Below are positions 34,841 through 41,753 of a stretch of 64,000 nucleotides of DNA, piece after piece. Made by a program: the position numbers and the translations under genes. Below the pieces are notes generated by a model. The model was not told where the DNA came from. It ran no database searches and saw only the letters and a program-made list of their open reading frames with translations. The stretch spans positions 157,792 to 221,791 of the forward strand of contig CANPMS010000001.1 of NCBI GenBank assembly GCA_947575275.1, in the 5' to 3' direction. Position 1 is the first letter of the stretch. Each line of letters starts with the position of its first letter. This DNA comes from an uncultured Clostridium sp. (GTDB lineage Bacteria; Bacillota; Clostridia; Lachnospirales; Lachnospiraceae).

Positions 34841-37012
34841 ATGGAAACAATTACACAGACAAACAGGACAATACTGTTTGCCCAAATCAATCCGGAGCGT
34901 TTAAACCTGCTTACCCTGATTGGTGATGTGAGGGGAAAGAACAGTCTGGATGATGACAGAATTAAGGAAATTAATGAGGAATTGGTGGTATCCAGCTTTG
35001 CAGAATTTTTGGAGAAATTTTCACCGGTGGTGTATTCCTGGTGTGATGCGTCATCAGCAGGTATTCAATACAGTTTGGTAAAGCCGGAGAATATTCCCGA
35101 TAACTGTATTACAGAGATACCCTTAAATGAGTCCAATGATCTGCTGAATATGCTGATTACCCTGCTGGATGCCAAGGGCGCCCAGGGAGTGGCAAACGTG
35201 GATTTTAGATTTAGCAATGTTCTGGATATGATTTCTCCAAAGAAAATCATGGAGGACATTCGTCAGGTCAGAAGGGAAATCCAGTACACATACGCGAAAT
35301 ATATGGAATTGGATGAAGGTGATCCGAAACGTCTGGATTTGGGCGACAAGCTGAACCATCAGTTTGAACAGGCCAGCCAGAATTACAATAATGTACTGGC
35401 AATGCTTCCGCTGGCGATTGAAGACATTAAGACACGTCTTCTTTTGGGAGACGGAGAGGCAAAGCAGGGCACTCAGGATTTCAAAGCCGGTCTTCTCAGC
35501 ATGGGAGAGGATGGGGAATTGAAAATTCTGGAGATGAAGCAGGAGGAAAGCACCCAGCTGGCAGTGGTGGATGACCGCATTAACGCCAGCCTGATAGAGA
35601 CATTTAAAGAAGATTACAATGCGCTTAACGAAGAATCCTCCGATTATGTCCGTGATTTGGTAGTAAGAACGTTCTGCCCGCTGGCTTCCACGATGGAAAG
35701 CACCATAGATACGGAAGTAGAAGTACATAATTACAATAGTTACCTTGAATTTTACAAAAAAAGCAAAGATGATTTTGTAAAAGCGGTAAAGCCGCTGATT
35801 GAGAAGATCCTGGGTATTAAAACGTTCTTTGACCAGTACCAGGTGAAAGAAAAAGGGATGCAGCCAAAGATGTTAATTGTCAATACATCCCTGGAGATGC
35901 TGGTGAAATCATCCAATCTCCCCCGCCTGCTCACATACCTGAACACCACAAACGATAAGAATGAGTTTGATAACACCGTGTGGTTTGGAATTGTGCCGGA
36001 TGTGGAGCTGAACCAGGCAGGAGAAGGAAAGCTTCAGAGAGTGCGTTTTGCGGGAAACCGGAAAGCGGAAAAGCAGGGGACTAATTCGATGGAGAGCCTG
36101 GCAACTCTGATGAATGCACTGCTTCCCTACAAAATTACCACATTTTTCAGTTTTGCCACCAGTGAGGAGACCACATTCAGCTATATTGCCACGGAGGGAA
36201 TCGGAATTTTTAAGGACAAATGCACTCCTCTTATGAAGCGGGATTATAGTGAGTTTGTGGTTCCCTGTATTCCAAACGCAACCATCATTCCCAAAGATAA
36301 GTCAGGTCTGATTCTGGATAAGAAGATGGTGATGGACGCAGATGGCAATGCTGCACTTTCCGAGGAAAAAGAGGACATTATGAAGATGTGGCTGGAAGGT
36401 ATTTATGTGGGCGCAGCTTATGAGGCGGCAGGAATCGTTGCTGCATGGCAGTGCCCGGAATATCTGAAAGAACGGTTTAACAACACCAGTATGGAATATC
36501 CGGGAGTGCGGTTTGATGTGGAGGCAGATGATAATGCGCTTTTGGCTTCCACCAGTATGACAAAGGAGATTTCAGGCTTTACAAATGCGATTAAAAATTC
36601 CATTAATCATACAGGATTCGGTTTTGTGTTCTCGTCCGATAATGCCCAGTACAAAGGCAGGGATATTAAAAATATTACGGTGTATAAAGCAAGAAATCTG
36701 CTGAGCAATAATAATGAGTTTGAGCCAATCTATAAAACGCTGGTAGTTACTTATATTGAGAGGATGCTGCGATTTTACAGCGGGGATTTTAAGCAGGATA
36801 AAATACTTAAATTCTTCAGCAGCAACCCCAGCAGCCAAAAGAGCCGCTGGGATACGGACCGTCAGCATGTAAATGCTATTTTGCAGGACGTGGATGAGCT
36901 GGATTTTACCATTGACGAGAAGAATGGTATCTGCAATGTGCAGGTGACATTCTCCAATGTAACAAAAAATCTGAAAGTACAGCTTACAAGAAAAGCTGGA
37001 AATATAAATTAA
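34841..37012 (+). CDS. Contractile-sheath-like protein, possibly a combined TssB/TssC
   Basis: A 723-aa cytoplasmic protein. ATG 34841 (GAGGAGGG upstream) is preferred to ATG 34817. The C-terminal part has a sheath-like layout: a long conserved body (GIGIFKDKCTPLMKRDY; MKMWLEGIYVGAAYEAAGIV), then TLVVTYIERMLRFYSGDF and a final strand pair (LDFTIDEKNG; VQVTFSNVTKNLKVQL). The YIE..I/L helix and terminal strands resemble TssC/VipB and phage sheath ends. The length is about the sum of TssB and TssC, and no separate TssB gene is visible. Two tube-like genes follow directly. The assignment rests on layout, length and context, not a database match. Confidence 0.6.
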   Translation: METITQTNRTILFAQINPERLNLLTLIGDVRGKNSLDDDRIKEINEELVVSSFAEFLEKFSPVVYSWCDASSAGIQYSLVKPENIPDNCITEIPLNESNDLLNMLITLLDAKGAQGVANVDFRFSNVLDMISPKKIMEDIRQVRREIQYTYAKYMELDEGDPKRLDLGDKLNHQFEQASQNYNNVLAMLPLAIEDIKTRLLLGDGEAKQGTQDFKAGLLSMGEDGELKILEMKQEESTQLAVVDDRINASLIETFKEDYNALNEESSDYVRDLVVRTFCPLASTMESTIDTEVEVHNYNSYLEFYKKSKDDFVKAVKPLIEKILGIKTFFDQYQVKEKGMQPKMLIVNTSLEMLVKSSNLPRLLTYLNTTNDKNEFDNTVWFGIVPDVELNQAGEGKLQRVRFAGNRKAEKQGTNSMESLATLMNALLPYKITTFFSFATSEETTFSYIATEGIGIFKDKCTPLMKRDYSEFVVPCIPNATIIPKDKSGLILDKKMVMDADGNAALSEEKEDIMKMWLEGIYVGAAYEAAGIVAAWQCPEYLKERFNNTSMEYPGVRFDVEADDNALLASTSMTKEISGFTNAIKNSINHTGFGFVFSSDNAQYKGRDIKNITVYKARNLLSNNNEFEPIYKTLVVTYIERMLRFYSGDFKQDKILKFFSSNPSSQKSRWDTDRQHVNAILQDVDELDFTIDEKNGICNVQVTFSNVTKNLKVQLTRKAGNIN

Positions 37013-37025
37013 GGAGGACAATAAA

Positions 37026-37454
37026 ATGGGATTACGTTTAAAAATTGAGGGAAGTGAAGCAATCGGATTAAGTGAGACAAGCATCACCACAGTGGAATTT
37101 GGAGCAGACATTCCACATGATTCCAATGCAAGATCAACCGATCTTGGCTCAACGGTGCTGATTAAAGGCAAAATTCTGGCAGATGCAGGAGGCAAAGCCG
37201 CCGATGACACCAGCAAAATTGCAAGATGGTCTTTGGTTCCCGCTGAAAACTCCGATTGTTACCGGAAGGTGCAGATTGATGTGGTGAATGCGTCTCAGGT
37301 GGTAAGGCAGATTACCATTCCCAACGCATTTGTGGTTGATTATGAGGAAGATTTCACCGATGAAACGGGAACCGGCGTCTTTACCCTTTTGATTAAGCAG
37401 AAAAAAGACAAGATGGTTGACTTAAAGTTTGAGGGCGGATTCAGCGGAGAATAA
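37026..37454 (+). CDS. Hcp/tail-tube-like protein 1
   Basis: A 142-aa all-beta protein. The pattern FGADIPHDSNARSTDLGSTV, then IKGKI, resembles the D-x-x-G-R-P-S/T ... GG element of Bacteroidetes-type Hcp. Strand-rich segments (YRKVQIDVVNASQVVRQIT; FTLLIKQKKDKMVDLKF) fit the tube-protein barrel. It follows the sheath-like gene by 13 bases (site AAGGAGG) and precedes a second copy with about 60% identity. Expected role: stacked inner-tube rings. No signal peptide. Confidence 0.65.
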   Translation: MGLRLKIEGSEAIGLSETSITTVEFGADIPHDSNARSTDLGSTVLIKGKILADAGGKAADDTSKIARWSLVPAENSDCYRKVQIDVVNASQVVRQITIPNAFVVDYEEDFTDETGTGVFTLLIKQKKDKMVDLKFEGGFSGE

Positions 37455-37496
37455 AAACAACAGTATTTTTAAAGAAAAGAAAGGAAGGTACATACC

Positions 37497-37922
37497 ATGG
37501 GATTTACATTAAAAGTTGAAGGAGCATCTACAATTGAGTTGGGAGTAACCAGTATTACTGGAGTGAAATTCAGAACCGATATTCCTTATGACAGCAACGC
37601 CCGCTCAACAGACATAGGCAGCACGGTGGAGATTACAGGAAAAATCCTGACGGCGCTGGACGGCGATCCGTTTGACAGCACAAAACAGCTTGGACTGTGG
37701 GCATTGGTACCTGCAGAGAAGTCGGACTGCTACCGAAAGGTTAGTATTGAGGTGATTGCAGCATCACAGGTTGTGCGCAAATACACCTATCCCAATGCGT
37801 TTGTGGTTGATTATAAAGAGGACTATGGCGATACGGAGGGTGTTGGAACCTTTACCCTGATTATTAAGCAGAAGAAGGACAAGATGGCACAGGTCGCGGT
37901 AGAAGGCGGATACAGTGTATAG
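37497..37922 (+). CDS. Hcp/tail-tube-like protein 2
   Basis: A 141-aa paralogue of the preceding protein, sharing DIPYDSNARSTDIGSTVEITG, SDCYRKVSIEV, PNAFVVDYKEDYGD and FTLIIKQKKDKM. Two tube-like genes may give a mixed tube, a special tip/base ring or a cargo-bearing variant. A strong terminator at 37969-38001 follows, so sheath and tube genes are probably expressed above the downstream regulatory and baseplate genes. Confidence 0.65.
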   Translation: MGFTLKVEGASTIELGVTSITGVKFRTDIPYDSNARSTDIGSTVEITGKILTALDGDPFDSTKQLGLWALVPAEKSDCYRKVSIEVIAASQVVRKYTYPNAFVVDYKEDYGDTEGVGTFTLIIKQKKDKMAQVAVEGGYSV

Positions 37923-37968
37923 GACACAGTGGAAATTCCGCGGCAGATTGGGCGGATAAATGATAAAA

Positions 37969-38001
37969 GGGGCTGCCTGTGAGAGCAGGCAGCTCCTTTT
38001 T
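37969..38001 (+). terminator. Terminator after the tube genes
   Basis: GGGGCTGCCTG (37969-37979) pairs with CAGGCAGCTCC (37986-37996, one G-U pair) around TGAGAG, followed by TTTTT. Read-through must supply the downstream genes, or a promoter not recognised here. Confidence 0.85.
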
Positions 38002-38033
38002 CGTAATAGGTTCTATTAGTAGAAAGGAGGCAG

Positions 38034-38600
38034 ATGACAGAGATGGAATCAAGGAAACAAACAAAAATAACAGCGGATATAATTATACTGGCATGCAGTG
38101 CAGTACTGCTGTTTTGTGTATGCAGCTGGAAACCGGATAAAGCCTGGTTTTGGTGGGCAGCTGCCTTTTTGGTAATGATTATGATTGTGGCAGCTGCTGA
38201 CCTTCTCATTCAGAACAGACGGCAGACAATGGAACCAATATTTAATGATTCGGAAATTGAGATAAAAATCTTCCGGCTCATTCTTTTAGATGAACAGAAT
38301 AAGCCTGTAAAATCATGGGATTTATCTGGAAAGACTGCAGTGGTAATTGGCAGGAGAAATGATGAGGAGCAGATTGATGTGGATCTGGAGGACTGTGAGT
38401 ATAGTTCTTTTATTGATCTGCAGCATGCAGTTCTGAACTTTTGTCATAATTCCTGGTTTGTGGAGGATCTGGGCTCCCAAAATGGAGTGACGATAAAGAA
38501 GGTGGAGGACGGGGGAATCTATAAGGTTTTGGGACGTCCGTGTATGATTGCAGCAGGGGACATCCTCTATATTGCAAATACCAGGCTTTTATTGACTTAA
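38034..38600 (+). CDS. Membrane-anchored FHA-domain protein
   Basis: A 188-aa protein with two N-terminal membrane segments (about residues 14-30 and 38-60). A C-terminal FHA domain (about 100-188) has VVIGRRNDEEQIDVDL, FIDLQHAVL (the S-x-x-H element reads DLQH), WFVEDLGSQNGVTIKK and GDILYIANTRLLL. FHA domains bind phosphothreonine. In type VI systems an FHA protein controls assembly after phosphorylation; here two FHA genes and two PP2C-like genes are adjacent. Site AAAGGAGG before ATG 38034. Confidence 0.8.
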   Translation: MTEMESRKQTKITADIIILACSAVLLFCVCSWKPDKAWFWWAAAFLVMIMIVAAADLLIQNRRQTMEPIFNDSEIEIKIFRLILLDEQNKPVKSWDLSGKTAVVIGRRNDEEQIDVDLEDCEYSSFIDLQHAVLNFCHNSWFVEDLGSQNGVTIKKVEDGGIYKVLGRPCMIAAGDILYIANTRLLLT

Positions 38601-38641
38601 AAGAACATAATCATATTTAACAGAGATGGGAGACGAGCAGG

Positions 38642-39139
38642 ATGAGTTTAGCCAAATGCCCCAGTGGGCACATATATAATGCAAGGCGGTACGGAAAAAT
38701 CTGTCCTTACTGCAATATGAAAGTCAGAGAGGAGAGCGCCGCCGCTAAGCCGGTTGGATTTGAACCGCCGGTAGAAATTCTTGAGGAGCCGGTGCTTCCG
38801 GTATGCGGATGGCTTGTCTGCATTGAGGGGGCGAAGCCGGGAACGGACTATAAAATTCATGACGGGAAAAATTTTGTGGGACGCGGGGACGATATGGATA
38901 TTCAGATTCTCGGTGATAATTCCATTAACCGTAAAAATCATGCGATTATTGTCTATGACTCGAAAAAAATGAATACGGTGATACTGCCTGGCGACTCAGT
39001 GGGACTGGCCTATCTGAATGATGAGGCGGTTTATGTGCCTACGGAATTGCAGCCTTATAATGTTATCACATTGGGGAAAAGCCGGTTTTTGTTTGTTCCT
39101 CTTTGCGGTACAAACTTTAGTTGGGATGATGTGAAATGA
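38642..39139 (+). CDS. Zinc-ribbon plus FHA-like protein
   Basis: A 165-aa cytoplasmic protein. The N-terminus has CPSGHIYNARRYGKICPYC (residues 5-23), a C-x-x-G-H ... C-x-x-C ribbon. An FHA-like domain follows from about residue 60, with VGRGDDMDIQILGDNSINRK and NHAIIVYD, where the S/N-x-x-H element is SINRKNH. It lacks the usual GSxNG turn, having GDSVGLAYLN instead. It overlaps the first PP2C-like gene by 4 bases. Inferred role: phospho-reader partner of that gene. Confidence 0.75.
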   Translation: MSLAKCPSGHIYNARRYGKICPYCNMKVREESAAAKPVGFEPPVEILEEPVLPVCGWLVCIEGAKPGTDYKIHDGKNFVGRGDDMDIQILGDNSINRKNHAIIVYDSKKMNTVILPGDSVGLAYLNDEAVYVPTELQPYNVITLGKSRFLFVPLCGTNFSWDDVK

Positions 39140-39999
39140 CGCAGGAATTGATAATCACGCTGCTTTTGGCGGTTCTGGCAGCAGCGGCTGCAGCAAGGAT
39201 TCTTTTGTCGGAGAGAAAACAAAACCTGGAAATGCAGGATGGAAAAGAGATTGGAATCAGCCAGACAACCGGTCGGAAAGAGGTTCAGGCCGATGTGGTT
39301 CATGGGTTTGTGAGCCATGCAGGGATGATGGGGGTGCTGGCTGACGGAATCGGACGTGAAAATACGGGGAAAATGTGCGCCCAGCTGGCCGTAGATACCA
39401 TTCTGGATCAGTTTGAATCATATCGGATCTTAAACAATCCCCAATATTTCTTTAAAAGCTCCTTTTTGGAGGCAAACAGCAGGATCCAGAAAACCATTGG
39501 AGAGCGCAGGGGCGGGGCAAGCATAGCAGCTGTTTTTGTGGATGGGAAATATTTGTATTATGCTGTGGCGGGCAATGTCCGAACCGCTCTGGTGCGAAAT
39601 AAGGAATTGATTCCTTTAAGCCGGGGGCAGACGCTGGATGTGCTGGCGGCACAGGCATACCATGCAGGGAAAATCAGCCGTCAGGAAGCAGTATGGAGCA
39701 TGGAAGAAAAACGTTTATGGAATTATCTGGGCAGGGACGGGTTTCGGGAAATTGAAATCTGTGAGCAGCCTGTTCTCTTAAAAAACGGGGATTACATATT
39801 GGTGATAAGCAAAGGGATTTTTGAGGAGCTGTCCTGGGGCGAGATAGAGGACATCTTACAGGAAACGGAAACCGCTCAGTGGCTGGCGGATCAAATTGTC
39901 TGTGCGGCGGAAGCAAAATCAAGCCCGGACATGGATAACGGAAGCGTTTTACTTCTGAGTGTAAAGACGGAGGCAGCGGATGAGACGAATCAACTCTGA
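39136..39999 (+). CDS. PP2C-like phosphatase, membrane-anchored
   Basis: A 287-aa protein with an N-terminal membrane helix (residues 4-25). A PP2C-like fold follows: VLADGIGRENTG (metal-binding D in the ADGIG motif), GGASIAAVFVDGKYLYYAVAGNVR and LLKNGDYILVISKGIFEEL. Several metal-ligand positions look degenerate, with no clear second DG/DN aspartate pair. It may therefore be weakly active or a phosphoprotein-binding pseudophosphatase. It overlaps the FHA gene upstream and the next PP2C-like gene downstream (20 bases). Confidence 0.7.
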   Translation: MTQELIITLLLAVLAAAAAARILLSERKQNLEMQDGKEIGISQTTGRKEVQADVVHGFVSHAGMMGVLADGIGRENTGKMCAQLAVDTILDQFESYRILNNPQYFFKSSFLEANSRIQKTIGERRGGASIAAVFVDGKYLYYAVAGNVRTALVRNKELIPLSRGQTLDVLAAQAYHAGKISRQEAVWSMEEKRLWNYLGRDGFREIEICEQPVLLKNGDYILVISKGIFEELSWGEIEDILQETETAQWLADQIVCAAEAKSSPDMDNGSVLLLSVKTEAADETNQL

Positions 40000-41749
40000 A
40001 TTTAAGACCGGCAATATGTCGGAGGAAGGGCAGAAGCTTTCTAACCGTGATTATTTTGGATATGTGGAGATGGATGACTATGCTTTTTATGTTTTGGCGG
40101 ACAGTCTGGACAATGAGCCATCTGTAAACAGTGCGAAGATTGTTGTGGAAAGCCTGATCAGAGATTTTACGGAGCGCCCTTCCATGAGGAAGCGTATCCT
40201 GAAAACCTATATGGGACAGGCACATAAAGCGCTGACTCAGTATCGCCGCGGTATGCGCCTTAAGGCTTCGGTGGTGGCAGTTATAACGGATTATAAAAAA
40301 ATCAGGTACTGCTATACGGGAAACAGCCGATTTTACCTGATCCGCAGTGGACGGATAAGGGAGCGCAGCATTGACCAATCCCTGACCCAAAATATGATTA
40401 AGGATGAAAAAATCCCTCTGGATCAGGCGGCGGCCCATGAGGCCAGGAATAACCTGTACTCCTATCTGGGAAAGCGGGGGACGCTGAATATCCAAATTTC
40501 CAAAAAAACACGTCTGGAAGATGGTGACATTTTTACCCTCTTAACACGCGGCACATGGGAGCGCTGCAGCGATTTGGAACTGCTGGATTATCTGAAAGAT
40601 GCGAAAGAGCCGGAGGAGGCGCTGGGGCAGGCGGAGGATCGGATTCTCCAGGATCAGGATGATGGAACGATTGATAATTATTCCTTGGCAATTACATTTG
40701 TAAATAAGGTATACCAGTCCCCCAAAAGGACGTGGACGGCAAAGCGTATCCTGATGATTGCCATTCCGGTTCTTTTGGCAGTGGGCGGTATGGGAATCAT
40801 GCTTTATCTGCGCCATCAGAGCAGGAAGGCAAAAGAGGCGAATCTGGAAAAATATATGATAAGTGGTGAAACTTATCTGCGCTATGACAATTACCAGAAA
40901 GCATCGGAAGAATACGGGGAGGCGGTGAAGCTGGCCAACAGCCTGAAAAGACAGGACAGTGCAGAGGAAGCGGATAAGTATAAAAAGCTGGCGGAGCAGA
41001 TTATTATGGCAGATGAGGCGATGGCGGCAGGCGATTACCAGAAAGCCCAGAATTTGTACCTGACGGCAAAGGGGATGTCGGCCGGGGCAGGGAATGTGGG
41101 GCGAAGCTATATCAACAGCCAGATGGAGCGGACAAAAGATTATATAGAAATCTTTGATTTGATGGAGCTTGGCGAGAGAAAGGAAAATTACGGGGACTAC
41201 AACGGAGCCGTTGAAATCTATAAGGAAGCCAGGGAGAAGGCAGCCGACCTGTATTATGCAGAGGGAAAATCAGAAGCGTTGCAAAGACAGGCGGCGGCAG
41301 AGGAGAAGTTGGGAAAGGAGCAGCAGAAAGAGGAATCCAGAAAGAAGGAGGCAGCTGAGGCGGCAGAGGCGGCAGAGGATGCGAAGCAAAAGGAGGCGGC
41401 TATGCAGCAGCAGCTGGATAACCAGCAGAAGGTCAACGACCAGCAAAGCGCCATAGAGATGGAGAATAAAGGAAATGAACTGCTGGCAGATGGGAAATAT
41501 GAAAGCGCCATAACGTTCTATCAAACAGCCCAGGCCATCTATATCCGTCTGGAACTGCCGGATCTGGCCGATGGAATCAATGGAAAGATTGAGGCCGCCA
41601 TGGCAGGTCAAGAGGCAGAAAAGAAGTTGAATGAGGCAGAGATGGCGAGCCAGACTCAGTGGGAGGCAGAAGAGGCAGAAGAGACGCAGCCATGGGAAGA
41701 AGAACAAGAAGAGACGGAAGAGACGAAGCAGAAGAAAGGGGAACAGTGA
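39980..41749 (+). CDS. PP2C-like protein with membrane helix and TPR/coiled-coil tail
   Basis: A 589-aa protein. Residues 1-235 form a PP2C-like domain (FYVLADSLDN replaces ADGMG; KASVVAVITDYKKIRYCYTGNSRFYL; LEDGDIFTLLTRGTW). A membrane helix lies near 255-275 (ILMIAIPVLLAVGGMGIML). Beyond it are TPR-like repeats (SGETYLRYDNYQKASEEY; GNELLADGKYESAITFY) and a strongly charged Ala/Glu/Lys coiled coil. It could scaffold the apparatus at the membrane and read phosphorylation. The missing glycine in the metal motif suggests altered catalysis. Confidence 0.7.
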   Translation: MRRINSEFKTGNMSEEGQKLSNRDYFGYVEMDDYAFYVLADSLDNEPSVNSAKIVVESLIRDFTERPSMRKRILKTYMGQAHKALTQYRRGMRLKASVVAVITDYKKIRYCYTGNSRFYLIRSGRIRERSIDQSLTQNMIKDEKIPLDQAAAHEARNNLYSYLGKRGTLNIQISKKTRLEDGDIFTLLTRGTWERCSDLELLDYLKDAKEPEEALGQAEDRILQDQDDGTIDNYSLAITFVNKVYQSPKRTWTAKRILMIAIPVLLAVGGMGIMLYLRHQSRKAKEANLEKYMISGETYLRYDNYQKASEEYGEAVKLANSLKRQDSAEEADKYKKLAEQIIMADEAMAAGDYQKAQNLYLTAKGMSAGAGNVGRSYINSQMERTKDYIEIFDLMELGERKENYGDYNGAVEIYKEAREKAADLYYAEGKSEALQRQAAAEEKLGKEQQKEESRKKEAAEAAEAAEDAKQKEAAMQQQLDNQQKVNDQQSAIEMENKGNELLADGKYESAITFYQTAQAIYIRLELPDLADGINGKIEAAMAGQEAEKKLNEAEMASQTQWEAEEAEETQPWEEEQEETEETKQKKGEQ

Positions 41750-41753
41750 ACCT

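Noticed and set aside
38002..38033. Promoter between the tube terminator and the FHA gene
   Set aside because: The 32-base gap has no -35/-10 pair; only a ribosome site is seen. Read-through is more likely.
41169..41456. Arg/Lys-rich 95-aa reading frame on the + strand
   Set aside because: It lies wholly within the coiled-coil part of the 589-aa PP2C-like gene in another frame, and its composition is that of shifted Glu/Ala/Lys codons.
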